DNA from: Leishmania martiniquensis
Taxonomy: Eukaryota > Euglenozoa > Kinetoplastea > Trypanosomatida > Trypanosomatidae
Reading direction: 5' to 3'
DNA: 64,000 nt
Assembly: GCF_017916325.1 (NCBI RefSeq)
Contig: NC_090158.1
Coordinates: 430,001-494,000, forward strand
Below are positions 53,101 to 63,124 of this stretch, piece after piece; position 1 is the stretch's first letter, and each line of letters begins with the position of its first letter. Position numbers and translations under genes: made by a program. The notes beneath the pieces are model-generated. The model was given only the letters and a program-made list of their open reading frames with translations. It did not search any database and was not told the origin of the DNA.

Positions 53101-56100
53101 TCCTCGCCGCAGGCTCTGTTCGGCTTCTCTTGGGGACTGGCGGCGTATCACTTGCTCTGGGTAATCCCTTCCCGCTGGCGTCCTCTCGCCTACATCTCGG
53201 CCGCGCCACCGCCGCCCTCTCCAGCGGCGCTTACAGGCACGCGGCTCTTCAGGTTTCCCGTGGCGAGCGCTTCCCTGCGCGCCGTGTATCATGCGCGCAG
53301 GGGCGCGCTCATGTGGGCAAATAGTAGGGATAGAGAAAGGGGAGGAAACCGTGAGTGTACGCGCAGAAGTGCTGAACAGCTTTGCAGCGCCGATTCGGCA
53401 GCAAGGCGTGAGCTGCACGGCACTCGAATACCCTCCACCGCACACCCTCAGCCTGTCGCACGCGCGCGATCCCCGCCTTCTGCGAGGCAGCCGTAGGCAC
53501 GCCCTACAGCAATGCGCCGAGCCAGTCGTCTGAGCGCGGCCCCCGCACCCAACCCTCGCCCGCAGGCATCACCAGTGGCCCCACCCGTGCATCCCTCTGG
53601 GGCGGCTCAGCCTGCCCACCGCAGTAGGCAGCGCGCGGGCCGGGTGAGAGGCGCCCGAGTCACGCCGACACCCCGCCCATCATACGGGCGGCACAAGCGC
53701 GTCCGCCACTGCGGGGCCTGGCCGCCGGCATCCCCACGACGTCGGTGCTCGGCCCTGCCACCACCTGCGGAGGGCTCGGCACACCGCAGGGGCAGGGGGG
53801 CTGCTTGGCTTCCCCGCACTGAGTGGGGCGCAGCACCCTCGGGATACCACGCAGGCACGGAGGGCGCTAACCTTCCGCTCCGAGAGCGAAAAATGCGAAC
53901 TGCAGAGAGACGCACAGCGGCGGAGAGGACGATGCTTTTGCAGAAGGGGAAAAGGGGGGCCAACGATGTGGGCCCACCAGCCCCGAGCAGAAGGGAGGGG
54001 GGCCGCAGCCAGGCGAGAGAGGCGCCCCACCCCCACCCCCACGCCAGAACGCCGATGGGGGAGGGTCGCGGTGGAGAAGGGAGCAGAGAGTGAACAGAGG
54101 CATTCGAAGAGAGAGAGAGACGCGAATTCGGAAGCGAAAAAAAAGAAGCCAAAATGAAAACCGGAAGTGAGAAAAGGTCGTCGGCGACACTGAGAAGAGT
54201 CGGCAAAGGGAACGATTCCCCACGCACACACACGCACGCACACAGGAAGCGAAAACTAAAAAATGAAAAAAAAAAACGGAAACATCAACCGAAACAAACA
54301 AAAAGAGAGAGTGAGTCGCAGACGTTCACAATCCGCACGCACAGAGAGCGGTGCACAGCTATCCAGCGATGGAGAGACGGAGGTGTCAGGCAGACGGCGG
54401 ATGGAAGCGGGGGCCGCGCAGTCACATCGAGTCATATACAGAGAAAGAGACGCAAAAGTGGCCACCGGAGTCGTCTTCGACGAGAAAAACCCCAGCCAAG
54501 ACGAAAAAGAGGGGAGCGAAAAGAGACGGGAACATGCGAGAAATGAAACTTGAAAAAAAAAAGCGCCGCCACATATCAGCACTATTGCGACACGCATACA
54601 CACACACATCACCCCCTCCACCGTGCGCGCGCATTGCCATCGTCATTCGACCGGAGGCCCGGATAGCCACCTTGGGATGATGTGTTGGAGGAGGAGGACC
54701 CTAGAAGCTGGGGACATGTAAGAGGAAGAAAAAAAAGAAACGGCCGGCACACTCACACCCACATGCACACTCACGCTCGCATGCGTAAACAGATTCTTCC
54801 TGAGCTTGTCAGCTCGCGTGTTCTGTCATTCGTTGTTTTTGATCGTTGAGATGCCCCGGATATCATTAGGCAGCGGCCCATTATGGCGAGAAGAGCGTTG
54901 CAGAAAGGTGATGCATTGGAGGGGTGGAGGCGAAAGGAAAAAATAGGAAAAGAAGCCGCAAACGCGCACCTCTCAGACACACGCGCCTTCTTCAAGGAAA
55001 GGCGCCCCCCCTGCTGTAACGGACAGTATGGGGTGCGCCGCCTGTGCCCCTTGGATGGATGAATGAGGGGAGGGACGGAAGGGGGGAAGAGAATGAAAAA
55101 AGGGTGAAGGCCACCAGGTGAAGAAACGATGACGTGAACGTAAGGGTGCTCCAGGGACTTTACCATTTCCTTTCCTGTCGCTCTGCTGTTCCGCATATAC
55201 GGTGCGGCAGAGCAGCACGCACACCTCTTCGTGCGTGCATGTATAGGTTTGAAGAGATGCTGCCAATGAGCATGGGGGTGGTGGTGGGAATACATATATA
55301 TATATATGTATAAGGGCTGTCATAGGGACTCGGGAGATAGTAGAGAACGGTGGCGGGGCGCCGAGGGAGTGGAGTCAATGGGGAGCAATAAGGTGTTGTT
55401 GGGGTCTGTCCGTTTTTTGCCATTGCTCCTATTCTCGTCCCCTTCTCCAATATACATGTGCCAGTGTGCTGTGTGTTCAAAAGAGAGCCTTCGCATAGCT
55501 GTGGGTAAGTCGATGGGTGTATGTGCCGGGGGGGCAGTCAGTGCATTGACGGATGAAAAAAGGCCACGCAGCGACCTTCTGCCTCCTCCACTCGGTGCGC
55601 GCAACGAGAGAAGCAGGCAGACACGCCACAGTCTCAAAGACCGCCAAACAAACACAGTGAGCAAGAGAGAGGGGGGACAAATAAAGGAAAAAAGAATGAA
55701 AGGGGCTGTACAGCGATTTGTATGTGTACGTCGGGAAGCAATGAAAAAGGGGGGAGAGGGACGACGAAGACGGCGGATTGCGGGAGAGGGGCAGGGGAAG
55801 GGAGGGAAAGCGCGCTCTTGCTTGGGGGGAGCACGCGAAAAAAAAAAATGAAAGAGGAGAAACAGAAATGAACACCGCATCCAATAGAAGGCAAAGAAGT
55901 CGAAGTCATATATAAAAAAAAAGGCGCACACACAGACACAATTTGGACGAGAGCCTCGTACGCTCTGTGGCTGTGCAATTGCATGGGCAGACACTGGGAT
56001 GGTATGGAGGGGGAGGGGGAGGGGACGGAGGAGGCGCACGCGTTTCGGCTGCTGCGAGGCGAGCCCAAGACAAAAGCGAACACGCGTACAAAAGGGGTCG

Positions 56101-56214
56101 TATGCGTACACAGATGAACGCTCGCAAGCTGGGTGCACCTCGAGTGGACAAGCACAGCTCAAAATGAACGGTGATTCATATACACATGCAGACGAAAGGG
56201 GTTGTATGTGGTGC
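50163..56214. other. 6-kb gene-free interval downstream of the HASPB-like gene
   Basis: The longest gap in the window. It includes pyrimidine-rich transcript segments near 50570-50600 (CTTTTTCCTCTGG then TCTCAG, a candidate acceptor for the helicase-like gene), a diverged copy of the dispersed repeat (53435-53880), and GA, CA and AT microsatellites. ORFs on both strands are low-complexity. Most should be the HASPB-like mRNA 3'UTR. Confidence 0.6.
53435..53880. mobile_element. Diverged relative of the 348-bp dispersed repeat (SIDER-like)
   Basis: The segment CCACCGCACACCCTCAGCC and, 60 nt on, GCACGCCCTACAGCAATGCG align to CCACCGACCCTCTCACG and GACACGCGCTACAGTAATGC of the repeats at 2875 and 35721, in the same order and orientation, at roughly 80% over the best ~39 positions. 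Downstream similarity fades, although the GC-rich texture continues to about 53880. Boundaries are approximate. Confidence 0.45.
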
Positions 56215-56547
56215 TCAGCCGCTACCGTTCATTTGGTTTTCGGCATCTTCGGCGATCTTCTGTCCCTCATCGGCCCCCTGTGCCTGCCCATCCTCCGTTG
56301 CGTCAGCCTCCTTCTTAATATCATCCGCCGCGTGTTCGGTGCTTTCCTCGTGATCGCCATGCGCGTTCTGCACGTCCTTCGCCTCGGTGTGTTCTGCCTC
56401 ACCGCCCTTGTCCGACTGCTCGCACTTCGACCCAGCCGCTACGTTGGTGTCATGGACGGCCTTCTCGCCCTCATTCTGAAAGTTCTCCTTGCCCTCGTGC
56501 GCCTCGCCATTGGTGGCCGCCTGAGTCTTGGTGCAGGAAGAGCCCAT
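56215..56547 (-). CDS. Hydrophilic acylated surface protein, HASPB-like
   Basis: 110 residues, ATG at 56547. The start MGSSCTK matches the HASP SH4 domain: Gly2 for N-myristoylation and Cys5 for palmitoylation, which route these leaderless proteins to the plasma membrane and outer surface by a non-classical pathway. The rest is extremely hydrophilic and acidic (Glu, Asp, Ala, Gly, Asn, Lys, Gln), with no hydrophobic segment. A HASP-like end (AEDAENQMNGSG) is visible. It lacks the long tandem repeats of L. major and L. donovani HASPB, so it is a repeat-poor version. In known clusters HASPB is the last gene in transcription order, as here. HASP mRNAs are infective-stage regulated via 3'UTRs. 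Confidence 0.9.
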   Translation of the reverse strand: MGSSCTKTQAATNGEAHEGKENFQNEGEKAVHDTNVAAGSKCEQSDKGGEAEHTEAKDVQNAHGDHEESTEHAADDIKKEADATEDGQAQGADEGQKIAEDAENQMNGSG

Positions 56548-59403
56548 GATGATGGCAATGAATACTTTCCGCGTGTCGCTTGCGTGTGCTAAGGAGCGTT
56601 CTTCTCTTTGAGTTAGCTGGACGCCAGGCCTCGGATGGGGCTTGCTGAATAAATGCGGGAGGAGGAAGGGAGCGTAACTTCACGTTTTGGCACGTATGTG
56701 TCTTCGGCGGGAGAGTGGGTCGGTGGGCGTAGGTCAGAGAGAAGGGTCAAACTCGTGGACGGTCAGCTTAGCAGCGAGCAACGTGTAGTAAGTAGTCAGT
56801 AGAAAGAGAAGCAATGAGACAAAGGCGTGCAAGGTGGACCGAACCGGCAGATGTGCACGCCAGCAGCCGTGAAGAACGTGATCCGCAGTGCGCGAGAGAA
56901 GAGCACGAGTGAAGACGGGGGAGGGTGAAGAAGTGCGGCAGATGCCAAACATTCGCGCATCAATGCACGTGGCACACGCTCCGAGAGAGAGAGAGGGCAG
57001 CGTGAAAAGGCTCTCAAGCCCGCTTTCTTCTCGGCAACACACACTCGCCATGCTTCATGCAGGACCTTCGTAAGTGCCGCTGCTGTCAAGCGAATCGGTG
57101 CGCACCTCTTCACCAGTGGGGCCCATGAGGGTCTCGGTAAGGCTTCGCTCTCTCCCCCCTCCCCCCATACACACACACACATACACACACACCGCAAAGG
57201 CGTGCTCCTTTTCATTTTCTTAATGTTTTTTGCCGTGAGGCGGCTGCACTGTGCGTTTGACAGCCCCGGAGGGGAAGGGGGGAGAGAGCCGGAGGTGGTG
57301 TAGCGCAGGTGCTCGGACAGAGAAACACCTCGAATCCACCTGGCGCGGCCTTCCATGCGTCGCTGTAATTCTGACTTTTTTTTGCCGCTCGCCACTTGAA
57401 AGATTTTACCCTGCTTTGCTTTCCTTGCTTTCTCTCACGGTGAGCCCTTTGTCAACGCTGCGGATGTACCTGACGCCGACGTCTGGAGACCTCCGACACA
57501 GCAGCACAGAGAAGAAGAGCAGAGAGGCGGATATGGGTGAAAGATGGCCAAGAGGTTCTTTGCTGTTATTATTTTCTCGTCTTCGCTTCCACTGAATGAG
57601 TGTGGTACGGGAGGGGGAGGGCCCCCCTTCGAAGCACGCGTACGCAGCCCCCTCCTGTGAAGCTGAAAAGGGGGAAAAAAAGACGAAAAACGCAAAAGGG
57701 GGAGAGAGAAAGAGACGAGGCGAAAGCGCAGCGGCGCTCTTTTTTCCCTTTTTTTGCCTCTCCAAAATCCTGAGAAATCGTACACATCTCTGCAGCAATG
57801 CCCATCATCTGCATTCTGTGTGTGTGTGTGTGTGGGTGGGTGGGTGGGTGTAAGTTCGTTTTGTTTGTTGTTTAAAGTTGGCTACCTTTTCTTTTGCTCT
57901 GCTGTGTTTTGTGTGTCTGTGTGTGTGTCGCCCGTGGGGGGCGTTGTCTGTCCGCGTGCGTCTGTCTGTGTCTGTGCCTGCGTGTGTGGTGCCAGAGTCA
58001 TATGGGCGTGCGATCCTGTCAGCAAACAGAGAGAGCGAGCGAGCGAGAGAAAGAAAGGAAAGGGAGAAGGAAAGATGTCAATAGGGACAAAGAAACAACA
58101 ACAAAATGCAAAAAGCAACAGAACAGAGGAGCGCAGTGGTGTGCGAAAAAAAAAAACGAAGAGAAAGAAACGCCACTGAAACCGAAGCCGATCATAACAA
58201 AAGAGTAAAAAAGAGGGAAAGATGGAGGGAGGGAGGTGAGCCGTCACCCACCGCGTTGTCCGGCAAATAAGAGGAAAGGTAAGAGAGAGAGAAAAGCTGA
58301 CAGGCACCCCACACACACACACGAGACGTCGATGCAGACACCACCTCCCCTTCCTCTCGAGCCCACGCCTTTCCACGCCACCGAGTCGCTCGCGCTGCAG
58401 GCGTGCCGCCCGCGCCTGTGCGTGTGGACGTGTGTCGGCGGATGTGGCTGCGTCCGTCAACGGTGAAAAAATCGCTCAACGAAAAACGAGAAAGCGCGGT
58501 CTCTTCCGCTCTCGCGCGATCCATCTCCGCCTCACTGGATCACTGTCACTTTTTTCCTCCTCTCCTTCTATGATACGGGACCCACGCTGAAAACTCCTCA
58601 TCCACAGGCACGTTCTTTCCTTCCACAAGTCCGCCTCCCACAGGCCCGCGTCAGCCAGAGAAGAGCGCACCACTTCTCCTCATCTCCTCCGATGCAGACT
58701 ACTTCTCTTCGACCTCCAACGTCCCACCGCACCACTCAAAGAATCGACGGTGATAAGCGGTAACTCCACTCCCTCCCATCAGCATACAGAACAGCTCAGA
58801 AAACTTGCGCCTGCCACGAAGCCGAGCAAACAAAAAAACTGCTCAAAGGAGAACGACAGCAGCTGCAGAATTCATTTTGAAGCACAACAAAGGCAACTTT
58901 TTTCGGTACCATAGCCCTTTGCGACACCACCCACACGAGGCCGCTGCTGAACACGAACGCACGCTGGCGCGTACAGCGCTGTACAAGGCGCCCCACCCCC
59001 GAAATCCTAACATACGTGATCGAGCAGGCGAAGGGTAAAGGGCGGCGCGGGCAGGGAGGGCGGCATCCGCGCCCATGACGGGCAGCCGGCAACAGAGGAA
59101 ACAGCCGAGTCCTTACAGGGGCAGCCACACGGCCGTCGGCGCCGGCGCTCTCAGCACACACACACACGCGAACCGGAGCGGCCACAGTGACGTAGCAGCA
59201 GCCCAGGCGCCGCGCCGCACACAGGGGGAGGCAAAGAGGAGAAAGGCTGGTCGCGAGAGCTGGCAACGGCCAGGAGGTGCAACCACAGCGACCCCGTGCA
59301 CGCATTAGCCACTGTGCGAGGGATAGAAACATCAAGCGAGAGCCATGTACGCCATCCACGCGGAGAGGGCACTACTCGGAAACACACGCCGAAGCACAGC
59401 GCA
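56548..59403. other. Intergenic region between the HASPB-like and long His-rich HASP genes
   Basis: About 2.9 kb. The right end (59040-59403) belongs to the duplicated HASP 3'-flank block. The rest has GT (57817-57850, 57905-57990), GA (58030-58060) and CA microsatellites and no gene. Confidence 0.65.
56645..56674 (-). promoter_or_regulatory. Polypyrimidine tract and trans-splice acceptor of the HASPB-like gene
   Basis: The minus strand reads CGCTCCCTTCCTCCTCCCGC then ATTTATTCAG, with AG at 56646-56645, 98 nt upstream of the ATG. Confidence 0.55.
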
Positions 59404-59484
59404 CTACTTCTCAGCAGCATGGTGGTCCGCATCGTGCTCATGGTCGCCCTCCTTGTGCTCATGATCACCATGATGGTGGTCGCC
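59040..59484. repeat. HASP cassette 3' flank, copy next to the long HASP
   Basis: Matches 63125-63569 over 445 bp with a constant offset, covering the 3'UTR and the last ~27 codons of the HASP gene. Identity stops where the pentapeptide arrays diverge. Confidence 0.85.
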
Positions 59485-60132
59485 ATGATGGTGGTCGCCA
59501 TGATGGTGGTCGCCATGATGGTGGTCGCCATGATGGTGGTCGCCGTGGCCGTGATCGCCGTGCCCATGATCGCCATGATCATGCTCGCCGTGGCCGTGAT
59601 CGCCATGCTCATGGTCACCATGATGGTGGTCGCCGTGGCCGTGATCGCCGTGCCCATGATCGCCATGATCATGCTCGCCGTGGCCGTGATCGCCATGCTC
59701 ATGATCACCATGATGGTGGTCGCCGTGGCCGTGATCGCCGTGCCCATGATCGCCATGATCATGCTCGCCGTGGCCGTGATCGCCATGCTCATGATCACCA
59801 TGATGGTGGTCGCCGTGGCCGTGATCGCCGTGCCCATGATCGCCATGATCATGCTCGCCGTGGCCGTGATCGCCATGCTCATGATCACCATGATGGTGGT
59901 CACCATGATGGTGGTCACCATGATGGTGGTCACCATGATGGTGGTCACCATGATGGTGGTCACCATGATGGTGGTCGCCGTGCCCATGATCGCCATGATG
60001 GTGGTCGCCGTGGCCGTGATCGCCATGCTCATGGTCACCATGATGGTGGTCGCCGTGGCTGTGCTCACTACCTCTGTTCGCAGCACCATTTCCTCCATCC
60101 TTCGTACCGTCCTTTCCGCAGTAGGATCCCAT
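59404..60132 (-). CDS. Histidine-rich HASP (HASPA2-like), 40 pentapeptide repeats
   Basis: 242 residues, ATG at 60132. The start MGSYCGKDGTKDG gives Gly2/Cys5 dual-acylation sites as in HASPs. After a short Gly/Asn spacer, residues 27-226 are forty pentapeptides of the form G-D/E-H-x-H (x = H, E, G or D). The tail KEGDHEHDADHHAAEK is shared exactly with the short HASP. Inside the array a six-pentad, 30-residue unit (HEH, HGH, EHDH, HGH, HGH, HHH order) repeats four times. No hydrophobic segment follows the anchor. Position between SHERP and the HASPB-like gene and shared flanks make it the HASPA2 equivalent. Histidine density implies divalent metal or pH-dependent binding; that is inference. 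Confidence 0.9.
   Translation of the reverse strand: MGSYCGKDGTKDGGNGAANRGSEHSHGDHHHGDHEHGDHGHGDHHHGDHGHGDHHHGDHHHGDHHHGDHHHGDHHHGDHHHGDHEHGDHGHGEHDHGDHGHGDHGHGDHHHGDHEHGDHGHGEHDHGDHGHGDHGHGDHHHGDHEHGDHGHGEHDHGDHGHGDHGHGDHHHGDHEHGDHGHGEHDHGDHGHGDHGHGDHHHGDHHHGDHHHGDHHHGDHHHGDHEHKEGDHEHDADHHAAEK
59455..60054 (-). repeat. Coding tandem repeat: 15-bp units with four 90-bp higher-order units
   Basis: Encodes the 40 His pentapeptides. The higher-order 90-bp unit spans about 59530-59889 in four near-identical copies, separated from simpler GDHHH runs on both sides. Such nested structure indicates recent unequal exchange or slippage. Confidence 0.9.
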
Positions 60133-60422
60133 TGTTTATAGGCGGAGGAGATAGGTGGGTGTGTATAGAGAGGACGAGGGTGGCTAAGGGTGCGTGAAGC
60201 ACAGGTGCGGGGCTAAGCGAGTCGAGTAATCCGTGTGCGGGGGCGGTGTAGAGACTAGACGGACGTGCAATAGCTAGTGAGCTGCAGACGGTCGTGTAGA
60301 GGGGCCTGTAACGCAGAAACTCTGTGATGACGCACGTCAGGTCAGGACGTCCGGCGAGAGCGAGGCGAGGAGGAGCAGCAGATACAACTGAAAGCCGCAC
60401 AAAGAGAGAGCTGCAGCGCGGC
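60109..60422. repeat. HASP cassette 5' flank, copy upstream of the long HASP
   Basis: Matches 63687-64000 with a constant offset and one noted mismatch (AAAGCC versus AAGGCC near 60392/63970). It contains the first codons and the presumed 5'UTR. No ATG occurs in the transcript between 60388 and the start codon. Confidence 0.85.
60388..60416 (-). promoter_or_regulatory. Candidate trans-splice acceptor of the long His-rich HASP
   Basis: The minus strand reads GCTCTCTCTTTGTGCGGC then TTTCAG, with AG at 60389-60388. This gives a 255-nt ATG-free 5'UTR. The equivalent site for the short HASP is at about 63966. Confidence 0.45.
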
Positions 60423-60486
60423 CCAAGGCTACTCAGCAAGCGTGCTGCGCGCCGCCAGCTAGCTATGCGCCATCCGCGGCACCCAT

Positions 60487-60834
60487 GCCGACTACATACG
60501 CGCGCGCACACGCGTGCAGGGGGGCTCGAGCAGGCAAGCAGTCGATGAGAAGAGCTCACCCGCATGGGGAGTGCGTCCGCGCGCAGAGCAGCGCACCTCA
60601 TCCGCTCAGCGCCGAGGCGCGCCAGCCGCGAAGTCGCACCGCACACCGCGCCCGTGTGCGTGCGCGTGCACCCGCGCCGGCGCTCGCCTTCTCCTCTGTT
60701 GCGTTCCTCTTTTCGTTTCTACGGCCCAGTACAGCACTTGTGCCCCGACACGCTCGCGTGCGGAGACGAGCGCAGCTGCCGGGGGTGGACAGGCGCGGAA
60801 AGAGGGAGAGACGCACGGGCAGACACACGCCGCA
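60487..60834. repeat. 348-bp block shared upstream of HASP and SHERP, copy 1
   Basis: Reads identically to 62235-62582 with a constant offset of 1748. It lies 355 nt upstream of the long HASP ATG. Flanking sequence differs on both sides. Confidence 0.85.
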
Positions 60835-61742
60835 CCTCATCTCGCCACGCCACAGCCGCTGCGCGTCACCACAGTCACAGCGTGCGACCAAGGGACTGTA
60901 AGGGGAGGAGCAGAGGCGGTACTCCTGCACAAAGGAAGGGGATCAAGAGAAATAAACAGAGAAAGAAAGCGGTCTCGAGCGGGAAGAGATCGCGAAAAGG
61001 GAGAGAAGTTCAGCACAGGGGCTCCCAGAGCATAGCGAATGCGCACCACGTCAGGCGGCGGCACAGGGGGGCTTTCCGCGAGCACGCACTTACTGGCAGA
61101 GTCGCAGAGGAGCGCACAAAGTCGGGGAGATGCGCCCCACCGGTGTCCCTCTGCATACGGAGCAGAGGGTGCTCCGCCAGCACCGCGCTAGGGGCGGAAA
61201 CCAGGTGCCACCGTGTGTGCTGTGTAAGCGTCGGAAGGGAGGGAAGGGAAGTACCCGTCGCTGTGTAGTAAGAGAAACAAAAGAGGCGACACAAAGACGC
61301 AGAAAAACAGAGAAACGCAGCCCACGCAGGGATAGCGGGAGGGAGCCGCCTACGTGGGCTGCGTCAGCGCACACAGGTATACACATTCACGCGAGTGGCG
61401 TGTGCGGGAGGAGAAGTGTGCAGACGGTGGTGCAAGCAAGACCGCGGCGCCAGCAGCGTCCACCAGGCACGCATCCCCCAGTTTCCCTCCAAGATGCTCA
61501 GAGATGCAAGGCGGGACAAAGGCGGGACGAGTGCGCCATCGACACACGTACGCGCGCGGCGGAGGGACAGAGAGCAGCCACCGCAGAGGGCGGCGCGCGA
61601 GAGAGAGGGGTCCAGCACAAAGGGGTTGCCTGTGCGCGTGTGACACAGTGCATGCGGCGGTGGCCCGCAGGCGGCACAGTCGCTGAACCACAAGATCCAA
61701 AAGATATACAGGACAAATAAGGGAGGCGCGCACGCGGTCAAG

Positions 61743-61916
61743 CTACTTGCCGCCGCTCACCTTGTCCTTGACGCTCTGCATCGCGTTGCTCAACGCGTCA
61801 CCGACCTCCGCAGTCTTGTTGCTCAAACCGTCCTTCATTTCCTGCATCTTGCTGTGCGCGTTGTCGCTCGCCTCCGCAGCGGCGTTGTTCATATTGTCTT
61901 TCGTCTCCTGGTTCAT
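61743..61916 (-). CDS. SHERP: SHERP, small hydrophilic endoplasmic reticulum-associated protein
   Basis: 57 residues, ATG at 61916, TAG at 61743-61745. I translated it by hand: it begins MNQETKDNMNNAAAEASDN and ends SVKDKVSGGK, as I recall for SHERP, the stage-specific peripheral membrane protein of ER and mitochondrial outer membrane needed for metacyclogenesis in the sand fly. SHERP is largely unfolded in solution and becomes two amphipathic helices at membranes; the heptad-like spacing of Met, Ala and Val here fits. It sits between two HASPA-type genes, as in L. major, but I see only one SHERP where L. major has two. A clear splice acceptor lies 66 nt upstream. Confidence 0.97.
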   Translation of the reverse strand: MNQETKDNMNNAAAEASDNAHSKMQEMKDGLSNKTAEVGDALSNAMQSVKDKVSGGK

Positions 61917-61982
61917 CTTGGTGTGCGCGGGGTGATGCCGGCTGTGTTCGTGTTGTGTGCCTGTCTGTGCGAGCGGAGAGTC

Positions 61983-62009
61983 CTGAGAGGAAGAGAGCTC
62001 AAGAGGAGT
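61983..62009 (-). promoter_or_regulatory. Polypyrimidine tract and trans-splice acceptor of SHERP
   Basis: The minus strand reads ACTCCTCTTGAGCTCTC then TTCCTCTCAG, with AG at 61984-61983, giving a 66-nt 5'UTR without ATG. Confidence 0.6.
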
Positions 62010-62234
62010 GCGAGTGCGCGCGCGTATGCCGAGGCGGAGTCTGCGGTGAATTACGTCACAGGAGATATGCGTAAGGAGGCAGTGGCAAAGAGAGGGCAGC
62101 AGGCGTGAGCACTAACAAAGCAGAGGCACAAAAACAAATGCGTGAGCAGCGCGCCGCAAAGCGCTCGCAGGGCACGAGCGACACGCCACGGACAGCTGGG
62201 CAGAACGCAAGGTATCCTCGCAAGCCGCGCCGCC

Positions 62235-62582
62235 GCCGACTACATACGCGCGCGCACACGCGTGCAGGGGGGCTCGAGCAGGCAAGCAGTCGATGAGAAG
62301 AGCTCACCCGCATGGGGAGTGCGTCCGCGCGCAGAGCAGCGCACCTCATCCGCTCAGCGCCGAGGCGCGCCAGCCGCGAAGTCGCACCGCACACCGCGCC
62401 CGTGTGCGTGCGCGTGCACCCGCGCCGGCGCTCGCCTTCTCCTCTGTTGCGTTCCTCTTTTCGTTTCTACGGCCCAGTACAGCACTTGTGCCCCGACACG
62501 CTCGCGTGCGGAGACGAGCGCAGCTGCCGGGGGTGGACAGGCGCGGAAAGAGGGAGAGACGCACGGGCAGACACACGCCGCA
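62235..62582. repeat. 348-bp block shared upstream of HASP and SHERP, copy 2
   Basis: Identical by eye to 60487-60834. It lies 319 nt upstream of the SHERP ATG, in the interval holding the short HASP 3'UTR. Confidence 0.85.
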
Positions 62583-63124
62583 GTCGCCGTAGGCTGCCGA
62601 AAAACAGCAAAACGAAGGGGGCGACAAACATACAGGGGAAAGGGAAAGAGGAAGAGGGGCCCGAAAAGAGAAAACTTGGAAAGACAGGAGGTACAGTGTG
62701 AGAGATCATAAACGAGGAGCGAGACGGGATGGCGGAGGAAAGAAAACGACCTTCAGAGGAAAGGGGAGTAGACGAGGGAGTGGAAAGGGGCGGGACGGGG
62801 AAGGGTGCGTGTGCATCCTCTCGAAGCTTGGCAAAATGCCAACAAGGCAACACACGCACTCACATACACACACACACACACCGAGAGACAACCCTAGCAG
62901 CGCTTCCTTGGTACAAACACATGCACGCACGCGCGCCGTGCACGTGCAGCAAAGCAGGCATCACGCAGGGGAAGTGGGCGAAAGAAGGAAGATACAAGAA
63001 GAGAGATGCAAGATAAACCCACGAGAGGGTGCGGGGAGAGGGAGGGGGTGGACAGCGGCCGCGGCGGCAAAATAGGGTGGGAAGAGAGGCGGTCGCCGTG
63101 CCACGCACAGGAGTGGAGGGGAGC

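Larger units (their letters stand above)
60133..61742. other. Intergenic region between SHERP and the long His-rich HASP
   Basis: About 1.6 kb. From right to left: SHERP 3'UTR (unique, about 60835-61742), the shared 348-bp block, and the HASP 5' flank. No additional SHERP copy or other gene seen. Confidence 0.7.

Noticed and set aside
59530..59889. Regular repeats considered as a CRISPR-like array
   Set aside because: Units are contiguous, in-frame coding repeats without spacers, in a eukaryotic genome.
59277..60197. Plus-strand ORFs of 281-306 codons, including a repetitive Met/Val/Ile hydrophobic protein
   Set aside because: All frames stay open across the 15-bp HASP repeat because the unit length is a multiple of three and stop-free; only the minus-strand frame has the HASP anchor.
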